A stretch of DNA of 13,613 nt from JBMNNU01 sp050942695 (GCA_050942695.1 JBMNNU010000066.1:1-13613), one strand, 5' to 3'; counted from the first letter of the stretch, positions 1 to 7,456 are shown. Notes: generated by a model from the sequence alone, not told the origin. Numbers and translations are program-made.

Positions 1-985
<985 letters not shown>

Positions 986-989
986 TGCT

Positions 990-996
990 CTCCTCC
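990..996 (-). promoter_or_regulatory. Ribosome binding site of clpB
   Basis: Read on the minus strand, GGAGGAG lies 4-5 bases upstream of the ATG at 985-983. It is a near-perfect Shine-Dalgarno match and fixes this start codon. Confidence 0.85.
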
Positions 997-1060
997 GGTT
1001 GGCCGGCTTGAATCTGGAGCTCGGCGCAACCCTGATAACGCTATTGTTAGATATGGTGAT

Positions 1061-1089
1061 ATTATAGGCTCAAACCTTCTAAATATCAA
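1061..1089 (-). promoter_or_regulatory. Sigma70-type promoter of clpB
   Basis: On the minus strand, -35 TTGATA (1089-1084, 5 of 6 consensus) is followed after exactly 17 bases by -10 TATAAT (1066-1061, 6 of 6). Transcription would start near 1054, leaving a leader of about 70 bases before the ATG. This is the strongest promoter match in the window. It has the housekeeping form rather than a sigma32-like form, so heat induction, if any, would have to come from a repressor or activator site. Confidence 0.8.
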
Positions 1090-1092
1090 GAG

Positions 1093-1116
1093 TTTAGCAA
1101 GGAATCGATTGCTAAA
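1093..1116. promoter_or_regulatory. Perfect 8-bp inverted repeat, candidate operator upstream of clpB
   Basis: The arms TTTAGCAA (1093-1100) and TTGCTAAA (1109-1116) are exact inverted copies separated by 8 bases. The proximal edge lies 4 bases upstream of the clpB -35 box. The ends TTAGCA/TGCTAA resemble the outer bases of the HrcA operator CIRCE, but the spacing is too short and the CTC/GAG part is missing. Position and symmetry suggest a binding site for a dimeric regulator; which regulator is unknown. Confidence 0.5.
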
Positions 1117-1205
1117 TTAGGCATTCTTTGAGTAAAGCGTCGGGTTCAAGGCATCAGGGTGATGAGTTGTTGTCGTTCTCAGAGGCAGTTGGTTGAGTTA
1201 CAATT

Positions 1206-1234
1206 TTGACTCGCCTGGCGGACAGGAGTAGGAT
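1206..1234 (+). promoter_or_regulatory. Putative promoter of the aldolase/hydratase genes
   Basis: TTGACT (1206-1211, 5 of 6) and TAGGAT (1229-1234, 4 of 6) are separated by 17 bases, which places the start of transcription near 1241. The site is upstream of the TTG start at 1303 and nothing else on the plus strand lies between them. The -10 box is only moderate. Confidence 0.55.
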
Positions 1235-1269
1235 GCAGTTGGTAGCGATCGCTGCCTACTGCCATTTTT
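1235..1269 (+). terminator. Hairpin plus T-run in the leader of the aldolase gene (attenuator or operator)
   Basis: The arms GCAGTTGGTAGCG (1235-1247) and CGCTGCCTACTGC (1250-1262) pair over 13 positions with one mismatch and one G-U wobble, around the palindromic core GCGATCGC. Five T residues (1265-1269) follow. It has the form of an intrinsic terminator, but no plus-strand gene precedes it inside the window. It could be an attenuator in the leader. If transcription starts near 1241, part of the left arm is not transcribed and the symmetry may instead be a protein-binding operator. Confidence 0.4.
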
Positions 1270-1287
1270 ACGCCTAATTTCTGATTG

Positions 1288-1293
1288 AGGAGG
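1288..1293 (+). promoter_or_regulatory. Ribosome binding site that selects the TTG start at 1303
   Basis: AGGAGG with a 9-base spacer to TTG 1303-1305. An in-frame TTG at 1285 lies against this site and cannot use it, so 1303 is preferred. Confidence 0.75.
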
Positions 1294-1302
1294 AGCCGAT
1301 CA

Positions 1303-2076
1303 TTGCGTCCCAATAAGGTAAAGAGGTTATGGAGCGAGGGTAAGCCGGTGGTGACGGGTTGGTGTGCAACCCCAGACCCTTACACTACTGAAGTAATGGT
1401 CCGCGCTGGCTTCGATGCCCTGATCCTTGATATGCAACATGGTATGGCTATAGGGCCGGACCGCGCTGCCGTGTGGCTGCAGATCGTCGGCCAGGCGGAC
1501 ACGACCCCCATCGTCCGCGTGCCCTGGAACGACCCCATCTACATCCAATGGGTGCTGGATGCCGGGGCCATGGGGGTGATCGTGCCGATGATCAACAGCG
1601 TGGCAGACGCTAAGAAGGCTATAGGCGCCTGCAAGTACCCCCCGGTGGGATACCGGAGCAACGGCGGCAACCGGGCGCGGCTCTACGGCGGCCCCGATTA
1701 CTTCGACCACGCCAACGATGAGGTGCTGTGCATCCTGATGATGGAGACGGTGGAGGGAGTCGAGTGTATGGAAGAGATAGCCAAGCTTCCGGGGGTAGAC
1801 GGCTACTACATCGGCCCTACCGACCTCGCCATCTCCATGGGCCTACCGCCGAAGATGGATGCTCCCTACCCTCGCCACGTCGAGGCGGTGCAGCGTGTTA
1901 TCGACGTGGCTAAAGCCCACGGCCAGAACGCCGGGATCCATGTAACCGGCTCGGAGGAGGGTCTTCGCCGCTGGAAACAGGGGTTCAACCTGAACCCGAT
2001 CTGCTATGACATCTGGCTTCTCACGGCCGGCGTCAATCGCAATCTCGCAGAGTTCAAAGCGGGGCTGGAAGGATAA
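1303..2076 (+). CDS. HpcH/HpaI family class II aldolase
   Basis: Metal-dependent pyruvate aldolase family. The type enzyme HpaI cleaves 4-hydroxy-2-oxoheptanedioate to pyruvate and succinic semialdehyde in homoprotocatechuate degradation; relatives act on sugar-acid or citramalyl-type substrates. It has 257 residues, the usual length. Visible family residues are LDMQHG with catalytic-type His46, Arg72 in IVRVPWND, a run DAGAMGVIVPM near 86-96, metal ligands Glu148 (MMETVEG) and Asp174 (YIGPTDL), and KYPPVGYRSNGG before them. The numbering closely matches the E. coli HpaI residues His45, Arg70, Glu149 and Asp175. Start is TTG 1303, selected by AGGAGG at 1288-1293. The hydratase gene 116 bases downstream supplies the preceding step in the HpaH-HpaI route, which supports an aromatic or dicarboxylate role. 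The precise substrate is not determinable. Confidence 0.9.
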   Translation: MRPNKVKRLWSEGKPVVTGWCATPDPYTTEVMVRAGFDALILDMQHGMAIGPDRAAVWLQIVGQADTTPIVRVPWNDPIYIQWVLDAGAMGVIVPMINSVADAKKAIGACKYPPVGYRSNGGNRARLYGGPDYFDHANDEVLCILMMETVEGVECMEEIAKLPGVDGYYIGPTDLAISMGLPPKMDAPYPRHVEAVQRVIDVAKAHGQNAGIHVTGSEEGLRRWKQGFNLNPICYDIWLLTAGVNRNLAEFKAGLEG

Positions 2077-2122
2077 CCCTGTGACTGCCGCATCTGGGCG
2101 ACTTCGGCTCTTTTTCTCATGA

Positions 2123-2128
2123 TATACT
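2123..2128 (+). promoter_or_regulatory. Possible -10 box for the hydratase gene
   Basis: TATACT (5 of 6) sits 65 bases before the GTG start. No convincing -35 lies 16-18 bases upstream, so a second internal promoter is only a possibility and read-through from the aldolase gene is the simpler reading. Confidence 0.3.
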
Positions 2129-2181
2129 GCTATAGATTTCGCCCCCATTCCGGTGACTGAATCTGTTGGGATGTTGTGGAG

Positions 2182-2188
2182 AGGAGGA
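2182..2188 (+). promoter_or_regulatory. Ribosome binding site that selects the GTG start at 2193
   Basis: AGGAGGA ends 4 bases before GTG 2193-2195. An in-frame TTG at 2166 would place the Shine-Dalgarno sequence inside the coding region. Confidence 0.7.
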
Positions 2189-2192
2189 ACCG

Positions 2193-2984
2193 GTGCTGAC
2201 CCAGATACAGATTGAAGAGATTGCCCAGATGTTGCTCGATTCCGAGCAGTCCAGAACCCAAATAGCTGCTATCACCCAGACCTATCCTGAGATGGCAATG
2301 GATGATGCTTATGCCATTCAGTTGGCCCTCGTCCGGCTTCGTGAGAAGACCGGCGAGCGGGTTGTGACGGGAAAGAAGGTTGCACTAACCAATCCCGACG
2401 TCCAGAAGGTGTTCGGCGTCAACGAGCCGGTCTTCGGCCATATTATGAGCGACATGTTCGTGCGTGAGGGCGAGCCGATCAGTTGCTCTGAGCTTACTCA
2501 AACGAAGATCGAGCCGGAGATCGCCTTCGTGATGAAGCGCGACCTGAAGGGGCCGGGGGTAACGGCTGCGCAGGTGCTGGCCGCAACGGCAGGGGTCATG
2601 CCCGCTTTCGAGATCCCGGCGGCGCGCATCAAAGATTGGAAGTTCAAGCTGCCCGACATCGCGGCGGACAACGCTTTTGCCGCGAGGGTAGTGCTGGGCG
2701 GGACAATTACGCCCATTAATGGACTCGACCTGCGGCTGCTGGGGGTGGTGTTCGAGCGGAACGGCGTGCTGGTATCAACAGGCGCGGGCGCCTCCGCAAT
2801 GGGAAACCCGGTAGACGTGGTGGCGTGGTTGGCCAACAAGCTGGCATTGTACGGCTCAGGGCTGAAGGCAGGCGACGTGGTGCTGCCAGGTGCCCTGGTC
2901 GTGGCCCCCGAGGTGCAGCCCGGCCAGTTCTACAAGGCTACCTTCGACCGCTTGGGATCGGTTTCTGCGCTCTTCGTCGAGTAG
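2193..2984 (+). CDS. 2-oxo acid hydratase of the MhpD/HpaH type (FAH superfamily)
   Basis: Adds water to a 2-hydroxy-2,4-dienoate such as 2-hydroxypenta-2,4-dienoate (MhpD) or 2-hydroxyhepta-2,4-dienedioate (HpaH), giving the 4-hydroxy-2-oxo acid used by the aldolase. Oxalocrotonate decarboxylases share the same fold and cannot be excluded. The 263 residues match the family length. Landmarks are GKKVALTN (60-67), the metal-site KIEPEIAF with Glu107 and Glu109, Glu140 in MPAFEIP, then ARIKDWKFKLPDIAADNAF (144-162), which is the family hallmark around Asp159-Asn160. GTG 2193 is the start, with AGGAGGA just upstream. Its order after the aldolase gene gives two consecutive reactions of a lower meta-cleavage pathway; no ring-cleavage dioxygenase is in the window. 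Confidence 0.88.
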   Translation: MLTQIQIEEIAQMLLDSEQSRTQIAAITQTYPEMAMDDAYAIQLALVRLREKTGERVVTGKKVALTNPDVQKVFGVNEPVFGHIMSDMFVREGEPISCSELTQTKIEPEIAFVMKRDLKGPGVTAAQVLAATAGVMPAFEIPAARIKDWKFKLPDIAADNAFAARVVLGGTITPINGLDLRLLGVVFERNGVLVSTGAGASAMGNPVDVVAWLANKLALYGSGLKAGDVVLPGALVVAPEVQPGQFYKATFDRLGSVSALFVE

Positions 2985-2988
2985 GTAG

Positions 2989-3123
2989 GACTCGATTTTC
3001 ATAGCCCACCAGATTCGCACGATATCCAAGGGGCGATTGCGTCACCCCTTGGGCCATTTGGAAGACCAACAGTTGCGCGACGCGGTGCAGCAGGCTATCA
3101 GGAATTACCTGGAGCTGGAATAG
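2989..3123 (+). pseudogene. C-terminal remnant of a MazF/PemK-family endoribonuclease toxin
   Basis: The open frame after the in-frame stop at 2986-2988 reads DSIFIAHQIRTISKGRLRHP and then LGHLEDQQLRDAVQQAIRNY LELE in sequence, ending at TAG 3121-3123. The pattern of a HQIRTISK..RL..LG.L strand-loop followed by an amphipathic helix and a short tail is the C-terminal third of MazF/PemK mRNA interferases. The N-terminal two thirds, including the start codon and the catalytic-side beta strands, are absent: only 44 codons remain and the hydratase stop lies 4 bases upstream. No antitoxin gene is present. I read it as the scar of a deleted toxin-antitoxin locus, too short to be active. Confidence 0.65.
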
Positions 3124-3152
3124 AGAGCTAAACGGGCAGTTCACTGCGATTT

Positions 3153-4355
3153 ATGAATGATAAGTCAATCAATGATAATTCTATGGTAGCGAGCGAGGCG
3201 ATAGAGCGCCCCTCGCCCACCAAAACCCGAGGCTGGCTTATCGCCGTGGTCTTTGCCTTTGTAGCGGCGCTGGCCGTGGCGGGAATCGCCGTGGGGGGCG
3301 AGGTAGGCCAGGTGATGCTGGCCGGAGTGGAGTCGCTGCCGCTGATGGTGCTGGCTATGTTGGCCTACCTCGGGGCTACCAGGGGTTGGGCGAAGCTGTT
3401 AACGCTACTCTGGCTGTTCGTGCTGGTGCTGGTAATCGGCTTGTCGAGCCTTGTTCTTAGCTTCGAAGCCCTGTTGAGGGAGGCCGATCTCGTTGGTGGC
3501 AGCTCTCAGGTGGCTCTGGACGTGGATGCCAGGTATCTTGCTATCTTCTTCGGACTGGCGGTGTCCCCACTGGTCGGGCTGCTCGGCTTTTTGGGTCCGG
3601 TCCGTCGTGCTCTCAGCAGGGTTGTCCCCATAGACCCCAACTCCTTCGTCCACGCTGTAGCGCTGGTTACCGTCGTGACGATGACGATGATGGGCTTCGT
3701 ACCTCTACTGGTGCTCTCGGTGCCGCCTTTGCTTTCTATAGTAGCGGAGCTAACGACGGAGAGCGAAGCTTTCGTCGGCCGCGGTAACTGGGGGATGCTT
3801 CGCGATGATCTCTACGCCCTAGTCTGGATGATCCCGGCTACCATCTTCGCAGTGGGATTCGGTATCCAGCGCTCCCTAGGGGAATCCCTGGCCCGGTTGG
3901 GATTGGTGCTTCCGTCCCGTCGCCAGTTGGCGGTAGGGCTGGGCCTGGGGGTAGGGATGGCGCTCGCCATGCAACTGCTGGATATAGGTATCGAATGGGT
4001 CTGGGCGAGCATGGGGTGGACCCCCACCGACGAGGAGGCTTTCGGCAAGCTGACGGCCTACACCATGAGTCCGGTGGGCGCTCTGGTGACCGGCGTGACC
4101 GCTGGATTGGGGGAGGAGTTGGCAGTCCGAGGGGTGCTCCAGCCTCGCCTCGGTATCCTGCTCTCCAACCTGTTTTTTACGGGGCTCCACGCCATGCAGT
4201 ACAATTGGGATGCCCTGTTGGTAGTCTTCCTTCTCGGCCTGGTGATGGGCATCATCCGCTGGAAGAGCAACACCACCACCAGCGCCGTCACCCACGGCAG
4301 CTACGACTTTTGCGTGATCATGGCCGACGTGCTCCAGATACCGTGGCTATTATGA
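3153..4355 (+). CDS. CPBP family intramembrane glutamic protease
   Basis: Polytopic membrane protein of the CPBP (Abi, Rce1-like) family, which includes prenyl-protein proteases and bacteriocin-immunity proteins. Its 400 residues hold about 8-10 hydrophobic segments, for example near 27-48, 53-73, 80-105, 128-149, 165-200, 220-238, 257-280 and 354-369. The three active-site motifs are in the C-terminal quarter: EELAVR (Glu321, Glu322, Arg326), FTGLH (Phe342, His346) and HGSYD (His381, Asp385; many relatives have Asn at the last position). The N-terminal half is longer than the minimal CPBP core of about 200 residues. ATG 3153 lacks a clear Shine-Dalgarno; ATG 3183 is an alternative. The TGA overlaps the ATG of the methyltransferase, implying co-translation. 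The substrate is unknown. Confidence 0.85.
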   Translation: MNDKSINDNSMVASEAIERPSPTKTRGWLIAVVFAFVAALAVAGIAVGGEVGQVMLAGVESLPLMVLAMLAYLGATRGWAKLLTLLWLFVLVLVIGLSSLVLSFEALLREADLVGGSSQVALDVDARYLAIFFGLAVSPLVGLLGFLGPVRRALSRVVPIDPNSFVHAVALVTVVTMTMMGFVPLLVLSVPPLLSIVAELTTESEAFVGRGNWGMLRDDLYALVWMIPATIFAVGFGIQRSLGESLARLGLVLPSRRQLAVGLGLGVGMALAMQLLDIGIEWVWASMGWTPTDEEAFGKLTAYTMSPVGALVTGVTAGLGEELAVRGVLQPRLGILLSNLFFTGLHAMQYNWDALLVVFLLGLVMGIIRWKSNTTTSAVTHGSYDFCVIMADVLQIPWLL

Positions 4356-5191
4356 AGAACGAAAACGTCCACCCCAAAAACGCTCTCAACGACCTGTCCG
4401 GCGAGGAGTGGCTCTACTTCACTAAGTCGGTGATCACTACAACGTTCCCCTCAGAGTACGGGCACGACCTCCGTAAAGCGCACGGGGCCAACAAGCCGCC
4501 TCAGTTAATGAAGCAGTTGATCGAGTTCTTCACCAAGGCCGGCGGGCGCGTACTGGATCCTTTTGCCGGGGTCGGTGGCACCCTGATCGGCGCTGCTCTC
4601 TGCGACCCACCTAGAGATTGCGTGGGAATCGAGATCAACGGCCGGTGGATAGAGGTATACCGGCAGGTGGTAGAGCGGTCCGAGGGTACTCTGGTGGGCT
4701 ACCAGATGATTCAGGGGGACTGTCTGGAAGAGTTGGCCGGTATGGAGGAGTCTAGCTTCGATTTCGTCGCTACCGACCCCCCCTATAACCTCCACTTTGA
4801 ACGCACAATGTGTGATGGGCGGTACGATCGTTCCTTTGCTAATCGTCGGACAGATTACGACATGCGTTCCGACGACCCGCGGGACCTGGCCAACCTGGGC
4901 AGCTACGAAGCCTACCTGGATGGGATGGAGCAACTGTTCGCCCAGTGCCTCCGCGTGCTGAAGCCCGGTAAATACATGGCGGTGATCGTGCGCAATGCAT
5001 ACCAGAAGGGGGAGTACATCTTCACCCACGCCGACCTGGCTCAGCGAGCAAGATCGGTAGGCTTCGTTCCAAAGGGGGAGAAGGTGTGGTACCAGACGGG
5101 GACGCGGCTTCGGCCTTACGGCTACCCCTACGCCTATGTCCCCAACATCGCCCACCAGCACATCGTGATCCTCCGGAAACCACCTCGTTGA
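4352..5191 (+). CDS. Orphan DNA methyltransferase (N4-cytosine/N6-adenine type), FxGxG-first order
   Basis: SAM-dependent methyltransferase of 279 residues that modifies an exocyclic amino group, most likely in DNA. The SAM-binding motif DPFAGVGGT is at 69-77, preceded by KPPQLMKQLIEFF (48-60), and the catalytic motif DPPYNL is at 142-147. Motif I therefore comes before motif IV, the reverse of the usual PF01555 beta order, and fewer than 70 residues separate them, leaving no room for a target-recognition domain between. The C-terminal half after DPPY (about 130 residues) may carry it. ATG 4352 overlaps the TGA of the protease gene (ATGA), and a longer upstream frame is a shadow of that gene. 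No restriction enzyme adjoins it. An RNA substrate is a less likely alternative. Confidence 0.85.
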   Translation: MKNENVHPKNALNDLSGEEWLYFTKSVITTTFPSEYGHDLRKAHGANKPPQLMKQLIEFFTKAGGRVLDPFAGVGGTLIGAALCDPPRDCVGIEINGRWIEVYRQVVERSEGTLVGYQMIQGDCLEELAGMEESSFDFVATDPPYNLHFERTMCDGRYDRSFANRRTDYDMRSDDPRDLANLGSYEAYLDGMEQLFAQCLRVLKPGKYMAVIVRNAYQKGEYIFTHADLAQRARSVGFVPKGEKVWYQTGTRLRPYGYPYAYVPNIAHQHIVILRKPPR

Positions 5192-5204
5192 AGGTAGTGG
5201 AGGC

Positions 5205-5234
5205 AGGACAGTTTTGAAACCCGTTTGTTAGAAT
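5205..5234 (+). promoter_or_regulatory. Possible extended -10 promoter of the flavoprotein operon
   Basis: TAGAAT (5229-5234, 5 of 6) is preceded by TG one base away (5226-5227), the extended -10 form. AGGACA at 5205-5210 is a partial -35 with an 18-base spacer. The start would be near 5241, 47 bases before the GTG. Confidence 0.4.
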
Positions 5235-5287
5235 GTCGGGGGCGCAAATCCCAGGCTTACGAGAGTAAAGTTGGGTGAGGTGTATCC

Positions 5288-6931
5288 GTGGAAAAACCGG
5301 AGCAAAGCATACAATGTGACGTTTTGGTGATAGGCGGGGCGGCCGCCGGCCTAGTGGCCGCTATAGAGGCTAGCTCCCGTGGGGCCGACGTGGTGGTGGT
5401 CAGTAAGGGCAAGGCAGGCCGCAGCGGCAACACTATCGTCGCAGGCTGCCAATTTGCCGCCGTAGTGCCATACCCCGGTTCGGAGGATTCCCCCGAGCAG
5501 CACTTCCAGGACACCCTAGCTGGCGGGCAGGGGATAAACGATGAAAAACTCCTCCGAATCTTCGCGTCGAGGAACGGTTCCCAACTGCTTAAACTTGAGG
5601 AGTGGGGCGTGCGCTTCGTACGCTTCCAGGGGGAGTTGGTACGCCGGACACCGCCCGGCCACACACGTCCCCGCGGGATTCCCGCGGATACCGCCGCCTA
5701 TCCTACTACCGTCGGCGGCCTCTGTGTAGCTCTTCCGCTACGCAAGACGGCGGAACGACAGGGGGTACGCTTTCTGGACGATACGCCCGTCGTCCGACTG
5801 TTCGGCGGCCGGGAGCAGCCGTGGGGAGCACTGTCCATCGACCTCAAGCGTGACCGGTTGTTGTGTATTGAGGCTCGGGCGGTAGTCGTTGCTGCCGGAG
5901 GGGCCGGGCGCCTTTACGCCAACACCAACAACACTCGCGATATCTCCGGCGACTCATACGCCCTGATGCTCCTGGCCGGTGCGACGCTGAGGGATATGGA
6001 GTTCGTCCAGTTTTACCCATGTCAGATGACCAGCCCTTTCAGGAACGCGGTGAACACTGGAGCTGCGGCCGAGGGTGGGGTTCTGCGCAACCGCCACGGT
6101 GATCGCTTCATGCATCTCTACGATCCAATAAATGGTGACATGGCCACCCGAGACATGATGAGCCGAGCGATATTCTACGAAGTTCAGAAGGGGAACGGCG
6201 TCGATGGGAAGGTCTACATGGACTGGACCCAGGTGCCGGAAGAATCTCTGCGCACCAAATACTCGAACTTCTGCAGAGAGCTAAGAAAACATGGGGTAGA
6301 CCTCTCCCGCGACTGGATTAAGGTGGGAAACACCACACACTTCTTCATGGGTGGCGCTATAGTGGATGAGCGCTGCGATACCGGCGTGCCGGGGCTGTTT
6401 GCTGCTGGAGAGGCAGTTGGGGGTGTTCACGGAGCCAACCGACTGAGCGGCAACGCCCTGACCGAGGCGGTAGTCTTCGGGGCGATAGCGGGGCAATCGG
6501 CGGCAGAATATGCGAGAAGCCAGCCGAGGGAATCCGCGCCTCCAGGACCTCCCCTATCATTGGATGCCTCGGGCGGCGGCGGGGAGTCGCTGAACGAGGT
6601 GCGAAGCGCGCTGCGACAGGCGATGTGGAATGGGGCTTCCATCGTCAGGTCGGAGGCATCTCTGCAAGCTACCCTTAAGACCGTACGAGAGTGCGCCGCT
6701 GCCCTGGATCGATGCCTGGCTGGTACTCTTGAGGAAGCGGCGCGCCGGGAGGAAACCCGGCTGATGTGCATCACGGCAGAAGCAGTGGTGCTCTCAGCCC
6801 TAGCGAGGAAGGAGAGCCGAGGTGCTCAGTTCAGGGAAGATTTCCCCGATATGGACGACCGGTGGCTGGGGAGCAATTTGGTGCGTATGGTGGGAGATAA
6901 CCTGCAAGTAGAGTTCTCACCAAAAGGCTGA
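5288..6931 (+). CDS. FAD-dependent oxidoreductase of the fumarate reductase/succinate dehydrogenase flavoprotein family, substrate unknown
   Basis: Soluble flavoprotein of 547 residues. The FAD-binding strand is DVLVIGGAAAGL (11-22), followed by GRSGNT instead of the GRSHT that carries covalent FAD in SdhA/FrdA, so FAD is probably non-covalent. The capping domain and core follow, with ATRD (Arg288), THFFMGG (His351), AAGEAVGGVHGANRLSGNAL (Arg385) and the C-terminal helical domain ending ARKESRGAQFREDFPDMDD. Compared from memory with E. coli FrdA, Arg288, His351 and Arg385 are kept. FVQFHPTG has become FVQFYPCQ (Tyr243) and the TEGCRGEGG loop has become NTGAAAEGG (256-264), losing its Glu and Arg. 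The substrate is therefore probably not plain succinate/fumarate. GTG 5288 follows GAGGTG. No SdhB/C/D genes adjoin; the two downstream genes are cysteine-rich. Confidence 0.85.
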   Translation: MEKPEQSIQCDVLVIGGAAAGLVAAIEASSRGADVVVVSKGKAGRSGNTIVAGCQFAAVVPYPGSEDSPEQHFQDTLAGGQGINDEKLLRIFASRNGSQLLKLEEWGVRFVRFQGELVRRTPPGHTRPRGIPADTAAYPTTVGGLCVALPLRKTAERQGVRFLDDTPVVRLFGGREQPWGALSIDLKRDRLLCIEARAVVVAAGGAGRLYANTNNTRDISGDSYALMLLAGATLRDMEFVQFYPCQMTSPFRNAVNTGAAAEGGVLRNRHGDRFMHLYDPINGDMATRDMMSRAIFYEVQKGNGVDGKVYMDWTQVPEESLRTKYSNFCRELRKHGVDLSRDWIKVGNTTHFFMGGAIVDERCDTGVPGLFAAGEAVGGVHGANRLSGNALTEAVVFGAIAGQSAAEYARSQPRESAPPGPPLSLDASGGGGESLNEVRSALRQAMWNGASIVRSEASLQATLKTVRECAAALDRCLAGTLEEAARREETRLMCITAEAVVLSALARKESRGAQFREDFPDMDDRWLGSNLVRMVGDNLQVEFSPKG

Positions 6932-6949
6932 CAAATAGAAGGTACGGGT

Positions 6950-7456
6950 GTGATAATCAAAGCAAAGGGAATAGACCCGATTTCGGATGATCCCGATCCC
7001 CACGGAATACCCCAGATAGCATGTCCGGCTCGAAGGGACGACGTGAACCCACAGTTCACCTGCCTGAATTGTCCATGTGCTGCTAGCCTAGATACTCACC
7101 AGGCTGTCGACGATCGGGGTGCGCCCTTCTACCTCGTCGATGCGGTGGACTGTCGGTTCGAGGAAAACCAAAACGAACTGGATGCAGTGTGGAGGGAGTT
7201 CCCAAGCCTGCTGAGCGGGTTCGTGGAAAACCCGCCTCCAAGAGTCGAACCCGGAGTCGCGTGTCCGCTTCTTTCATCGCCGGGCTGCACAGCACCCCTC
7301 GTATTGGAGATCGATGGCAAGAAATGGGTGCCGGTAGGCAACTGTCGAAGCTGCCAGTTTTTCAGGGGATTGGAGGGCACTCAGAGAGATTATCGATCGG
7401 GAGCGGGCGCCGGTGTAGTGCTGGTATGCGCTGCTCCCTTGAATAGGACTAAATGA
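6950..7456 (+). CDS. Ten-cysteine hypothetical protein of the flavoprotein operon
   Basis: I do not recognise this 168-residue protein. It has ten cysteines: Cys25, Cys38, Cys41, Cys43 (TCLNCPC), Cys68, Cys105, Cys113, Cys132, Cys135 (NCRSCQFF) and Cys160. The CxxCxC and CxxC groups suggest zinc or an Fe-S cluster. There is no signal peptide or membrane segment, and the N-terminus is rich in Asp and Pro. GTG 6950 has AGAAGG 7 bases upstream, and the gene begins 18 bases after the flavoprotein stop. Its TGA (7454-7456) lies within the region where the next protein may start. Sitting between a flavoprotein and an Fe-S protein, it may be a small electron-transfer or assembly subunit. That role is inference only. 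Confidence 0.75.
   Translation: MIIKAKGIDPISDDPDPHGIPQIACPARRDDVNPQFTCLNCPCAASLDTHQAVDDRGAPFYLVDAVDCRFEENQNELDAVWREFPSLLSGFVENPPPRVEPGVACPLLSSPGCTAPLVLEIDGKKWVPVGNCRSCQFFRGLEGTQRDYRSGAGAGVVLVCAAPLNRTK

Noticed and set aside
1093..1116. CIRCE (HrcA operator) for the palindrome upstream of clpB
   Set aside because: CIRCE needs TTAGCACTC-N9-GAGTGCTAA; here the distance between TTAGCA and TGCTAA is 10 instead of 15 and CTC/GAG are missing.
1127..1150. HAIR-like HspR site, TTTGAGT ... GTTCAAG
   Set aside because: Three mismatches to the consensus halves and a 10-base spacer instead of 7.
2087..2115. Terminator after the aldolase gene (GCCG ... CGGC then TCTTTTT)
   Set aside because: Only 4 base pairs around a 14-base loop; too weak to call.
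3995..4351. Upstream extension of the methyltransferase frame
   Set aside because: It lies inside the CPBP protease gene, which has its active-site motifs there; the ATG at 4352 overlapping the stop is the natural start.
5288..6931. Succinate dehydrogenase SdhA, fumarate reductase FrdA or L-aspartate oxidase NadB
   Set aside because: No partner subunits, no His for covalent FAD, and several substrate-binding residues replaced; only the superfamily is supported.
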